Positions 28,406-36,816 of a DNA stretch of 64,000 bases are shown in pieces. Source of the DNA: Anaerocolumna sp. AGMB13025 (GTDB lineage: Bacteria > Bacillota > Clostridia > Lachnospirales > Lachnospiraceae); the NCBI RefSeq assembly GCF_029689925.1, contig NZ_CP121445.1, positions 466,001 through 530,000 of the forward strand, written 5' to 3'. A model generated the notes under the pieces. That model did not search any database, had not been told where the DNA came from, and worked only from the letters and a program-made list of their open reading frames with translations. The number at the start of each line of letters is the position of its first letter. Position 1 is the first letter of the stretch. A program made the translations under genes and the position numbers.

Positions 28406-29517
28406 GTATGACCTGGGAGCAATTAGGCGGGATCTTAGACCGGAAAACAATGGTGAAACGGATACCTCTGATTGGAGAATTCGAGTTAACTGCCCGTTGT
28501 AATCTAAGATGTAAAATGTGCTATATCTGCCGCAATACAAACGAGAAAGAAGTGATAGAGAAAGAGCGTTCCGTTACAGAGTGGATCAGGCTTGCCGAAG
28601 AAGCCAGAGATCAGGGGATGCTTTTTTTATTACTCACAGGCGGAGAAGTATTCCTAAGAAATGACTTTAAAACCCTTTATGAAGAACTATCCATGATGGG
28701 ATTTCACATAACTATATTTACCAATGGGACTTTGATAACCCCGGCAGTTGCTGACTGGCTCGGCAGCAGGATGCCGTCCCAGATGGAGGTAACCTTATAT
28801 GGTGCTTCTCCCGAGACCTATGACCGGGTCTGCGGGGATTATAGTGGTTTTAAACGGGCAATGAAAGGCATAGAATTACTAAAGGCTCAGGGCATTAACT
28901 TACAGCTTAGGACCACCATTGTAAAAGAAAATATAGGAGACTATGAATACATGGAGGATATTGCCAAGACCTTTGGTTCCTCATTAGGTATCGTAAATTA
29001 CATATCGCCAAGGCGTGAGGGAAATTTGACAAGCCCGGAGACAGAACGGTTATCCCCTGTTGAGCTGGCTGAATTTGAAAACAGAGTTAATGAAAATAGT
29101 CTAGTATCCGGTTTGGCAGATCAATACACTATAGAACAGTTTAAGGAAAGTATCCCCCAAGGCTTATTGGAAAAAATGGGACTAAAAGATGCCTTTCCCT
29201 GCAGTGCCGGAAAGAATTCCTTTTGGGTTACCTGGGACGGGAAAATGATTCCTTGTTCCTTAATGGATAAGGTTCATACCTACCCTTTTGAACAGGGATT
29301 TTTGAGGGCTTGGAAAGACCTAAAAACACAATGCGACCGTGTTCCTGTGTGCAAAAGCTGCAGCAAGTGTTCCTTACAGGATTATTGTACCTCCTGCCCG
29401 GCTAGTTTAATGAATGAAACGGGAAGTTTTATGAAACCGTCATCATATTTATGCGAACTTGCACAAGAGAGAAAGAACCATGATTACGAAAGAAGGTTAA
29501 TTCAAAACAGGAGCTAA
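28402..29517 (+). CDS. Radical SAM/SPASM peptide-modifying enzyme
   Basis: A 371-residue radical SAM protein with a C-terminal SPASM domain. The 4Fe-4S motif CNLRCKMC uses Cys33, Cys37 and Cys40; the SAM-binding GGE (LTGGEVFL) is near residue 79. The SPASM region starts at CSAGKNSFWVTWDGKMIPC and ends with a cysteine-rich CKSCSKCSLQDYCTSC cluster for auxiliary iron-sulfur centres. Enzymes of this type form thioether, C-C or other crosslinks in RiPPs. Translational overlap with the PqqD-like gene and the Cys-rich peptide gene downstream support that role. The crosslink type is not predictable. Confidence 0.93.
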   Translation: MSMTWEQLGGILDRKTMVKRIPLIGEFELTARCNLRCKMCYICRNTNEKEVIEKERSVTEWIRLAEEARDQGMLFLLLTGGEVFLRNDFKTLYEELSMMGFHITIFTNGTLITPAVADWLGSRMPSQMEVTLYGASPETYDRVCGDYSGFKRAMKGIELLKAQGINLQLRTTIVKENIGDYEYMEDIAKTFGSSLGIVNYISPRREGNLTSPETERLSPVELAEFENRVNENSLVSGLADQYTIEQFKESIPQGLLEKMGLKDAFPCSAGKNSFWVTWDGKMIPCSLMDKVHTYPFEQGFLRAWKDLKTQCDRVPVCKSCSKCSLQDYCTSCPASLMNETGSFMKPSSYLCELAQERKNHDYERRLIQNRS

Positions 29518-29564
29518 AAGTGCGAATGAATAGCATATTCACGCGGAAAGTACTTCGTACTCTA

Positions 29565-29743
29565 GTGTTTGAGATGCTGCAGAGGCAGCATCATTACGGA
29601 AAGGTTGAAAGAAAATATAAAAAAGAAAGGATGCCACGATGCGATTCTTTCAACCTGTGAAATTTGTTCAACTTAAAACTTATTTCACATTATAGTATGT
29701 GGCAGTATCGCAAGTGGACTTGTGATATACAGTGGGTGAGAGA
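29565..29743 (+). promoter_or_regulatory. Conserved leader element, copy C (before the RiPP precursor)
   Basis: The most complete copy. Order: hairpin GATGCTGC/GCAGCATC; AGGTTGAAAGAA (29602-29613); TGCCAC (29632-29637); TTCTTTCAACCT (29645-29656), which is the exact complement of the first; an extra stem GTGAAAT/ATTTCAC; GTGGCA (29699-29704), complement of TGCCAC; then stem TATCGCAAG/CTTGTGATA (29706-29727) and CAGTGGGTGAGAG up to the start codon. The two long pairings interleave, so they form a pseudoknot if both occur. The ribosome site lies in the conserved 3' end. Confidence 0.6.
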
Positions 29744-29920
29744 ATGAAAGATTATGTGAAGCCGACAATCGAAATTGTTGAACTGCGTCCGGAGGAACGA
29801 CTTGCCAGATGCAGAGAACATTACTGTGGTCCCAATTGGATTGTGGATGTATTAGCATCCTTATTAGGTCTGTGCAGCCCTTGTAAAAAAAGCTGGTCAG
29901 GCAGCCAGCATTGCAGTTAG
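29744..29920 (+). CDS. Cys-rich RiPP precursor peptide, 58 residues
   Basis: A 58-residue peptide. The N-terminal part MKDYVKPTIEIVELRPEE contains a YxxP motif like the one PqqD-type proteins recognise in lasso leaders; ERLAR then looks like the leader end. The putative core carries five cysteines (residues 23, 28, 44, 47 and 57), two tryptophans and ends Gln-His-Cys-Ser. A C-terminal Ser is notable because lasso-type HPr kinases phosphorylate the last Ser. It lies between the radical SAM gene and the kinase gene. The ATG at 29744 follows GGGTGAG; a GTG at 29732 lies in the leader element. No close family is recognised. Confidence 0.75.
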   Translation: MKDYVKPTIEIVELRPEERLARCREHYCGPNWIVDVLASLLGLCSPCKKSWSGSQHCS

Positions 29921-29973
29921 AATGTTACTATTTTGATTCCCAAACCATTAGGTTATAAATAACGGAGGAACAA

Positions 29974-30828
29974 ATGACAATCACTATTAATATAGCGGGG
30001 ATACAGATTCAACTTGCTTCGGCAGTAGCTTTCAAAGTAAATAAAAAAATAAACTGTTTTTCTTCTGCAGCCTGTCAGGTGGCTGATTTAACGGTATCCC
30101 TGATAAGCTGCGAAGAAATAAGGCTTCCTGAGAATTCTCTGGCTATGGATGAAATTATGTACTGGAACCGAGACCCAGACAAAGCAGAAAATACCTCCAT
30201 ATACATAAAGGAACCGGAAACCGGCAAGATAGTCTACAGACTCCTTGCGGATAAGGTATGGAAGAAAGCAGAAATTTCATATTGTCAGGACAAAAGGAAT
30301 ATCCTGACTCCCTTTTTGGAATCCCTGGGCGAAATCCTGTTTCGGAATTCCCTTCTGTTTCATCAGGGTATCGTAATCCATGCCGCTGCAATTGAGTGGG
30401 AGGGGCAGGGGATTATCTTTTCAGCTCCTTCGGGAACCGGTAAGACTACCCAGGCTAATCTCTGGCGGAAGTATAAAGGTGCCAGGATAATCAATGCAGA
30501 CCGTCCAGCAGTGAGGGCAGGGGATAATAAAGCTTATGTTTATGGGACACTTTGGAATGGTTCCTCAGAAAAATATAAAAACCGGTCCCTTCCTCTGACT
30601 GGGATTATTCTTTTAGAACAAGCGAAGGAGAATTCCATAAGAAGACTGGATCCAAAAGAAGCCGCCGCCAGACTGATGCCCAGGTGTTTTCTTCCTTATT
30701 ATGAGGAAGAAATCATGGAGCTGGCATTTCAAAATATTGAGAAAATAATAGCCGTTACGCCTGTGTATCTTTTAAAGTGCAGGCCGGATGGTGAAGCAGT
30801 GGAGATCGTATATCAATGTCTGAAGTGA
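29974..30828 (+). CDS. HPr-kinase-like protein of the RiPP cluster
   Basis: A 284-residue protein with the C-terminal fold of HPr kinase: P-loop APSGTGKTT near residues 151-159, preceded by HAAAIEWEGQGIIFS, and NADRPAV further on. It lacks the full HPrK N-terminal domain. Related short kinases in lasso peptide clusters (for example paeninodin) phosphorylate the C-terminal Ser of the precursor, and the precursor here ends in Ser. It is preceded by GGAGG at 29963-29967 and overlaps the next gene by 13 bases. The substrate is inferred, not shown. Confidence 0.85.
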   Translation: MTITINIAGIQIQLASAVAFKVNKKINCFSSAACQVADLTVSLISCEEIRLPENSLAMDEIMYWNRDPDKAENTSIYIKEPETGKIVYRLLADKVWKKAEISYCQDKRNILTPFLESLGEILFRNSLLFHQGIVIHAAAIEWEGQGIIFSAPSGTGKTTQANLWRKYKGARIINADRPAVRAGDNKAYVYGTLWNGSSEKYKNRSLPLTGIILLEQAKENSIRRLDPKEAAARLMPRCFLPYYEEEIMELAFQNIEKIIAVTPVYLLKCRPDGEAVEIVYQCLK

Positions 30829-31301
30829 AATTTATTAAAGCAAGTAGTATGATACCAGCAGCAGAGGAATTATTGGAGGCTGGTAAAGGGGTACGTATCA
30901 CCGTAACCGGTATGAGTATGTACCCTTTTTTGCGGGAAAATAAGGACAGTGTGGAATTGGTAAAGGTATCTTACAAAGAGGTCAGTAAGGGAGATATCCT
31001 GCTGGTTTTAAAGGATAGGGAACATTATGTATTACACAGGCTCTTCTTTAAGAGAAAAAAGCATTTTTATCTAAATGGTGATGCCCAACAGTGGTTTGAA
31101 GGACCAATATACCCAGATCAACTTATTGCAAAAGTAAGTAAGGTCTATAGAGAGGATCGGTGCATTGATTGCTCGGACAAGGGCTGGAGGGCTTTGTCCT
31201 TTCTTTGGCGCCTTATATTTCCCCTGCGGTATGTTGCTATAAAATCCTACCGGAAGTTTCAACGGATGGCAAACCACAGAATAAGGAGTACATTATCATG
31301 A
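30816..31301 (+). CDS. S24/S26-type (SipW-like) peptidase
   Basis: A 161-residue protein of the signal-peptidase/LexA fold. The nucleophile should be the Ser of TGMSMYPFL (residue 34). The general base position reads VLHRL, with His where classical type I signal peptidases have Lys, as in SipW-type enzymes. No clear membrane helix is present at the N-terminus, while a hydrophobic segment lies near residues 128-143. In this cluster it may remove the leader from the modified peptide, as no other protease is present. Its TGA overlaps the exporter ATG. Confidence 0.8.
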   Translation: MSEVKFIKASSMIPAAEELLEAGKGVRITVTGMSMYPFLRENKDSVELVKVSYKEVSKGDILLVLKDREHYVLHRLFFKRKKHFYLNGDAQQWFEGPIYPDQLIAKVSKVYREDRCIDCSDKGWRALSFLWRLIFPLRYVAIKSYRKFQRMANHRIRSTLS

Positions 31302-33031
31302 AAAAGATATGGCCGGTAGTAAAATGGATAGCAGAGAAGATTCGTACCTTTTTAGTGGCTCTGATTTTGATCATTATACTAAGTGCGGTGCTTTCTCTTT
31401 GCAGGGTTGCTATGGCAGTCTTAACAAAAGGATTAATTGACGCTGCTGTTGACGGAGACCTGCAAAAAGCCGTAAAAACAGGCATTTATTTCACGGCAGC
31501 TATCATCATACAAATTATATTAAAGGGAGCCGTATCCTTGTTATCAGTCAGAACCCAGGAATCCATGTCCAACCGTATCCGGTACCGGCTATACAGAAAA
31601 CTGATCCGGGCAAAATGGATGGAGTATGCAGGGTATCATTCCGGCGATATCGTAACCCGACTGACCAGCGATGTCAATGTAGTAGTAAGCGCAATTGTTA
31701 GTGAGATACCAGAAATCATATCCCAAAGCGTAGGGTTAGTGGCTTCTTTTATAGCACTGTTCGTATTTGATCCGGTACTGGCAGTATTTGCATTTCTTTT
31801 AGGACCGGCAGCAATACTGATGAGTCTGTTATTTGGAAAAAAATATATGAAAATCCATGAAAGAGCCCAGGCAGCGGAAAGCGCTTACCGTTCCTACCTG
31901 CAGGAATCCATGGAGCATATGCTGGTCCTAAAAACGTTCTGCCAGGAAAATGAAAGTGGAAAACAGGTATATCGGCTGCAGGAAAATAAAAAACGTCTGG
32001 TGGTACGAAAAAATCTTGCCACAGTAATAGCCGGCTCGCTGGCTGCTTTTTGTTTTTATCTGGTGTATCTGGCTGCTTTCTTGTGGAGTGCAGTCCGTTT
32101 GTTTAGAGGTTCCATTACCTTTGGTACCCTTACCGCTTTTTTGCAGTTAATCACCCAGATACAGGTTCCTTTTTTGGGTCTGTCAAGTGCCCTGCCCCAG
32201 GTTCTTGCCATGACAGGTTCTGCCAGACGGTTAATGGAATTAGAAGAGCTGGAGGGGGAAGTTTATAAGGAAATTGATGATACAGACTTAACAGAAGTGG
32301 AAGAGCTGAACGATATTGTTTTTGAGCAGGTTACTTTTTCCTATAAGGAAAATTACCCAGTTCTAAAGAATATAACTGCAAAAGTATACGCCGGAGAAAT
32401 AATCGGATTAATCGGCACCTCCGGTGAGGGTAAAACCACCTTGATTCATCTGCTGATGCAGCTTTTGGAACCATCCCAGGGAAGAATATATTTTCATTAT
32501 GAAGAAAAAAGTTCAGATAAGTCAGAGCGTGTGGCAATTGCCGATAAAATCAAAACAGGAAAAAATACCATGCGTTCCCTGATATCTTATGTCCCTCAGG
32601 GAAATACCCTGTTTTCCGGCACCATAGCATATAATCTGAAGATAGGCAACCAGGCAGCAACAGAAGAGGAGCAGATTGCCGCCTTAAAAGGGGCCGATGC
32701 CTGGGAGTTTGTAAAAGAACTTTCTGAAGGTCTTAATACGGTAATCGGAGAGAGAGGTCTTGGACTATCGGAGGGACAGGCTCAGCGGATATCAATTGCC
32801 AGAGCTTTACTGCGAAACACTCCTATTTTATTACTGGATGAAGCAACCTCCTCCCTGGACATAGATACAGAAAAGAAAGTACTTACCGCAGTTATGTCCC
32901 AAAATCCGAAACGTACTCTTATCATCATAACCCACAGACCCTCCATACTGGATTACTGCCACCGGGTATGGCGGCTTACAGACGGTAAATTATCGGAGGT
33001 AGAACAGGCTAGTAAAGCTCAAGCCACTTAA
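31298..33031 (+). CDS. ABC exporter (membrane plus ATPase domains) of the RiPP cluster
   Basis: A 577-residue half-transporter, probably a homodimeric peptide exporter. Six membrane helices span about residues 1-310, and the ATPase domain follows with Walker A GTSGEGKTT, Q-loop SYVPQGNTLF, signature LSEGQAQR and Walker B ILLLDEATSSLD with H-loop ITHRPS. There is no N-terminal C39 peptidase domain, so leader removal must be done elsewhere. The ATG at 31298 follows AAGGAG and overlaps the previous stop. The 3' end overlaps the convergent nucleotidyltransferase gene by 23 bases. Confidence 0.95.
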   Translation: MKKIWPVVKWIAEKIRTFLVALILIIILSAVLSLCRVAMAVLTKGLIDAAVDGDLQKAVKTGIYFTAAIIIQIILKGAVSLLSVRTQESMSNRIRYRLYRKLIRAKWMEYAGYHSGDIVTRLTSDVNVVVSAIVSEIPEIISQSVGLVASFIALFVFDPVLAVFAFLLGPAAILMSLLFGKKYMKIHERAQAAESAYRSYLQESMEHMLVLKTFCQENESGKQVYRLQENKKRLVVRKNLATVIAGSLAAFCFYLVYLAAFLWSAVRLFRGSITFGTLTAFLQLITQIQVPFLGLSSALPQVLAMTGSARRLMELEELEGEVYKEIDDTDLTEVEELNDIVFEQVTFSYKENYPVLKNITAKVYAGEIIGLIGTSGEGKTTLIHLLMQLLEPSQGRIYFHYEEKSSDKSERVAIADKIKTGKNTMRSLISYVPQGNTLFSGTIAYNLKIGNQAATEEEQIAALKGADAWEFVKELSEGLNTVIGERGLGLSEGQAQRISIARALLRNTPILLLDEATSSLDIDTEKKVLTAVMSQNPKRTLIIITHRPSILDYCHRVWRLTDGKLSEVEQASKAQAT

Positions 33032-34247
33032 GGAGACTGGCTCTTTGTTTTGTGATTGTTTCTATGCCATTGTGTTTCATGGCTTTGTAGGTACTTATTT
33101 TTTTTAGGTTGTGGAAAGCACGGTGGAGCCAGGCCAGGGGTAATAAGAAGGGAAGTCGTTTGGCATAACTGTATTTTAAACTTATTTTATCAGTGGAAGG
33201 AAATAAAAAACTTAATTTATTGCCTATACGGTAAAGCTCCCTTTTATTATCACTAACATCAATATATTTCATGAGCTGGGTGCTGGCCTCCCGGGTTTTT
33301 AACTTTCTTCCATATACTCCGGAATTTAAGACATCCTCTATCAGCAAATCGATATAGCAGGGCTCCTTAACGAAGGTATCTTTCATAAAGGAAATATCTG
33401 TATCAAATAACGTATGGCATACAAAGAATATGGATAATGAAAACTTCCTTATGCTATAAACTTCAGTTTTGGTATGAATATAATCCCAGTTTATTGCCTG
33501 CCCTGCATTCTCGATAAGCACCACAAAGTCACAGAGCTGGCGGAGTCCAAAGCCTGAGGTCATCGTGTGATGGGCAGTATGAAAAAGAAGATGAAGAATT
33601 TGATCTTCAACCGACAGACAAAGAACCGGTGCTTCATTAATCGTAGTTTCCTCAACCCGTTCCCAGATACTGTCCGTAAATTCAGAGGTAGCTTTCCTGC
33701 ATTCCGCATCGCTTAAAGCCCAATGGAGTTCGATCAGAGGGTAGCTTAGATAGGAAAAACTAATATGTCTGGAGTAGGATAAGGTGATTTTATAACCAAG
33801 GGACAGCAAAAGGGCTTTTGACCTTTCTACATCTTCTTTGTGTACCAACAAGTCTGCATCCCCCATAGTTCTTAATTCCGGCTTTGGATAAAAGTTTCTT
33901 AAGACCAGTCCTTTTAAAGCAACAACCGGGATGTTCTCCTTATGAAACCCGAATAAAACCTTCTCCATTTGTTTCATATGTTCCAATTGATGTAATCCTG
34001 CCAGTACAGCGCCTCTTTGCCAGCGAGACAGGATTTTAAAATCACAGCAATCCTTCGGCAGAGCAGATATGACAGGATATAATAATCCATGTACCTGATG
34101 GGCAAAAGCTTCCTGATATATAGTGTCCCAGTCTATGGAATTATCCATAATTTTAATTTGGATTTCCTGATATAATTCATGGTCCGGTATCAAAGCCCTG
34201 ATTGACAGAGATAAGAAACGAATTAGTAAAGTGCTGTTTGCATCCAT
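33009..34247 (-). CDS. NTP_transf_5 family nucleotidyltransferase, convergent
   Basis: A 412-residue member of the nucleotidyltransferase family found beside lasso peptide and HPr-kinase-like genes. The motif VALKGLVLRNFYPKPELRTM (20 residues) followed by GDADLLVHKED contains the metal-binding acids. I placed the start at 34247, where AGGAG precedes the ATG; an in-frame start at 34310 has no ribosome site. In the pseudomycoidin lasso cluster a related protein adds sugar to the phosphorylated C-terminus; a similar tailoring step is possible here. It reads against the exporter and overlaps its end. Confidence 0.85.
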   Translation of the reverse strand: MDANSTLLIRFLSLSIRALIPDHELYQEIQIKIMDNSIDWDTIYQEAFAHQVHGLLYPVISALPKDCCDFKILSRWQRGAVLAGLHQLEHMKQMEKVLFGFHKENIPVVALKGLVLRNFYPKPELRTMGDADLLVHKEDVERSKALLLSLGYKITLSYSRHISFSYLSYPLIELHWALSDAECRKATSEFTDSIWERVEETTINEAPVLCLSVEDQILHLLFHTAHHTMTSGFGLRQLCDFVVLIENAGQAINWDYIHTKTEVYSIRKFSLSIFFVCHTLFDTDISFMKDTFVKEPCYIDLLIEDVLNSGVYGRKLKTREASTQLMKYIDVSDNKRELYRIGNKLSFLFPSTDKISLKYSYAKRLPFLLPLAWLHRAFHNLKKISTYKAMKHNGIETITKQRASLLKWLELY

Positions 34248-34470
34248 AGATTCTGCTCCTAATAGTAAAATATTTACATATATTATAACACCAGGATATC
34301 CGTACAACAACTATAACAAAGTTTCAAAATAAGGGATTAATCCGCCGGAACTGTTATAATTCTACCGGACTTTGAGCTGTGTGGGTGGTTATTTCCATAT
34401 AATTCTTGATAATATCAGCGTAATGGTGTATATTTACTATAATAATACACGAACTTACCGGTGATATGCC

Positions 34471-34582
34471 TGGAAGGTTGAAAGAAAATATAAGAATTAG
34501 AAGGACGCCACAGTAAGATTCTTTCACATAGTATTCTGTGGCAGTACCGCAAGCAAACTTGCGATATGCAATGGGGGTAAAT
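34471..34582 (+). promoter_or_regulatory. Conserved leader element, copy D (before the secreted protease)
   Basis: It matches copy C from GGAAGGTTGAAAGAAAATAT onward. TGAAAGAA (34479-34486) complements TTCTTTCA (34519-34526), and GCCACAG (34507-34513) complements CTGTGGC (34536-34542). The two interleave in the same order as in copy C, although the bases of the second stem differ. Stem CGCAAG/CTTGCG (34548-34563) and TATGCAATGGGGGTAAAT lead to the ATG. GGGGG is the ribosome site. Confidence 0.6.
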
Positions 34583-36142
34583 ATGAATCGAATCAGAAGG
34601 CTATTAACAACTATTTTATTATCAATTTCTTTGACACTAGTACCAGTATCTGCGAGTCTGATTAACAGTGAACAGGTTGAAGCTGCTGCTGTAAAACTGA
34701 ATAAAACCAGTATTTCTTTGTATACCGGAGATACCTATAACTTAAAGCTTTCCGGAGTCAGCAAAGCAAAATGGTCATCGGGGAATAAAAAAATTGCAAC
34801 CGTATCTGCCCAAGGAAAAATAACCGGTGTAAAAAGCGGAACCACAACGATCACAGCAACCCTTGGAACGAAAAAGTATAAATGTAGTGTAACTATTAAG
34901 AATCTGGTCATAAGTTCCAAAACCTTAAAAATGCAGGTTAACACTACCAAAAAACTCTCAATCAATGGTGCGAAAGGCACCATTACCTGGAAAAGTGCGG
35001 ATACTAATATTGCAACGATAAGCTCAAGCGGTGCGGTGAAAGCAAAATCAGCAGGCGTCGTAGTAATAACCGGTAAAACAAACAATAAGAGTTATACCTG
35101 TAAAGTTACGGTCATAGATAAGAATGCCAGTGCCAAATTAACGGCAGAAGAAGTATATGCCAAGTGTTCTCCTTCCACGGTCCAGATCAATACCAATGAA
35201 GCCATAGGTTCCGGATTCTTTTTAGACAACAACAGAGTCATAACCAACTATCATGTAATTGAAGGAGCAACCTCGATTAAAGTACAGCTCCAAAACGGAA
35301 AAACCTATGATTTGGAAAAGATTCTGGGATATGACAAAGACCTGGATTTAGCCATCCTTAGTGTTCCGGTACCCAATGAACCCTTAAAAACCAATAAGCA
35401 CGGAGTAAGCATCGGTGAAACGGTATATGCAATCGGCAGCTCTCTTGGATTTACCGATACCTTTACCAACGGCATCGTAACCAATGCCTCCAGGATCATT
35501 CAAAATGAAGAATTCATTCAGACGAATGCAGCCATTACCCATGGAAACAGCGGTGGTCCGTTATTAAATGCTTACGGAGAAGTAATGGGAATTAATACAA
35601 TGCAGTATGTAGATGGTCAGAATCTGAATTTTGCTATTAATATCAATCAGCTATCGAAAGTAAATGTGGATAAGCCTATAAGTGCACAAGCGTTTTACGA
35701 TAGCAACAAAGCAAGTGACAACTCAGGAACGAAGGTTTCCGGCGAAGACAATCCAGGTAATGACAGTGATATCATGTATGAAGATACAACGAAAAGTAAA
35801 AGTCCCGATACCTGTCAGTCAGTATCCTCAGGGATATATGTATATGGATCTCTTGCACATAATGATTTGGACTATTATAAATTCACAGTTACCTCAAGCG
35901 CTACGGTATATTTAGCCGGATTACCGGAACTAAAAGCCACAGACGATATATCGGATTATTATTTTGCCATACTCGATTCTAACGGTGAAGTCACTGCAGC
36001 TGCACAACCCCAGACAGTAGATAACGGTCAGCTTTTATTTCTCAGTGAGACCTTACAGCCTGGAACATATTATGTTGCTGTATTGGCAGACCCTGATAAA
36101 ATAATCAATGAGACACCTTATATTTTTACACTGAGTTATTAA
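34583..36142 (+). CDS. Secreted trypsin-like serine protease with two Ig-like domains
   Basis: A 519-residue exported protein. A signal peptide (about residues 1-34) is followed by two BIG2 Ig-like repeats (about 40-115 and 116-185; each has the KWSSGNKKIATVS / TWKSADTNIATIS pattern), then an HtrA/trypsin-like protease domain with His in NYHVIEG, Asp in DLDLAIL and Ser in GNSGGPLL, and a C-terminal PPC-like beta domain (VYGSLAHNDLDYYKF). No PDZ domain is seen. The ATG at 34583 follows GGGGG; an ATG at 34538 lies in the leader element. Cell-surface or secreted quality-control or processing protease is likely. Confidence 0.92.
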   Translation: MNRIRRLLTTILLSISLTLVPVSASLINSEQVEAAAVKLNKTSISLYTGDTYNLKLSGVSKAKWSSGNKKIATVSAQGKITGVKSGTTTITATLGTKKYKCSVTIKNLVISSKTLKMQVNTTKKLSINGAKGTITWKSADTNIATISSSGAVKAKSAGVVVITGKTNNKSYTCKVTVIDKNASAKLTAEEVYAKCSPSTVQINTNEAIGSGFFLDNNRVITNYHVIEGATSIKVQLQNGKTYDLEKILGYDKDLDLAILSVPVPNEPLKTNKHGVSIGETVYAIGSSLGFTDTFTNGIVTNASRIIQNEEFIQTNAAITHGNSGGPLLNAYGEVMGINTMQYVDGQNLNFAININQLSKVNVDKPISAQAFYDSNKASDNSGTKVSGEDNPGNDSDIMYEDTTKSKSPDTCQSVSSGIYVYGSLAHNDLDYYKFTVTSSATVYLAGLPELKATDDISDYYFAILDSNGEVTAAAQPQTVDNGQLLFLSETLQPGTYYVAVLADPDKIINETPYIFTLSY

Positions 36143-36162
36143 TGAAATAATAGAGTATTTAA

Positions 36163-36200
36163 AAAGGGAGTTGTTATACAGCTCCCTTTATTTTCTCTTT
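36163..36200 (+). terminator. Terminator after the protease gene
   Basis: AAAGGGAGTTG (36163-36173) pairs with CAGCTCCCTTT (36179-36189) over eleven positions with one G-U, followed by ATTTTCTCTTTT. It ends the protease transcript. Confidence 0.85.
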
Positions 36201-36310
36201 TCATAGACTAACTGCAACTGCATGAAACATCAGATTCTTGATGGAGTTAGAAGAAAAAATAGAAAGTATGAAATTGACTACAGTAGCACAATATGAGACA
36301 ATTGAACAGG

Positions 36311-36354
36311 GTGGATTATTATAAGGTAAATTTATAATAATCCACTCTTTTTTT
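36311..36354 (+). terminator. Second strong terminator, no gene directly upstream
   Basis: GTGGATTATTATAA (36311-36324) and TTATAATAATCCAC (36332-36345) form 14 perfect pairs around a seven-base loop, followed by TCTTTTTTTG. The 120 bases between it and the previous terminator hold no convincing gene, so it may be a backup terminator or the end of a small RNA. Confidence 0.8.
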
Positions 36355-36684
36355 GTTACAGTGGAAATCGTGACCTAAAAACACTCTGCATTGATGCGAT
36401 CTTTCTACGGAAAGAAAATATGTTGCTTATAGGTGCTCTGCCAGAAAAGAGTTTCTAAACTGGCACTTAGCTCTTGTGTAAGAAATTTAACTTAGGCCTT
36501 AATAAAACCATTACATTTTTCTGTTATCGTAAAACTGTCAAATGAAAAAATTTAGTATTAGAAATTTACCGAAGCGTAAAATTATATTATTCTAAATAAA
36601 TTTGCAGAAATTTTCTTGGTTCGTATGTTAAAATTCGCTGGTGTTTTATGTCAGAATAGCTCAGGAAAAATATGTAAAATATAT

Positions 36685-36713
36685 TTGTGAAATGGAAAAT
36701 TTAGGGATATAAT
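36685..36713 (+). promoter_or_regulatory. Putative promoter of ugd
   Basis: TTGTGA (36685-36690) and TATAAT (36708-36713) are spaced by 17 bases. Transcription from about 36720 would give a leader of roughly 230 bases containing the short frame and element copy E before ugd. The DNA from 36355 to 36684 holds no gene that I can support. Confidence 0.55.
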
Positions 36714-36816
36714 AAATGGAGTTACTATAAGAAAAATTCTTACTTTAAAAATATTTTTTAAAAACCCCAGGAAGGAAAAAGCAGATAATTTAAAATATCA
36801 GGAGGTAAGCATAGAG

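Noticed and set aside
29565..29743. c-di-GMP or c-di-AMP riboswitch
   Set aside because: The leader elements lack the conserved core bases of those classes (for example ACGCAAAGC of the class I c-di-GMP element). They are left unnamed.
28136..34247. Lasso peptide cluster
   Set aside because: No asparagine-synthetase-like cyclase and no transglutaminase-like protease is present; a radical SAM/SPASM enzyme is. The kinase and nucleotidyltransferase alone do not define a lasso pathway.
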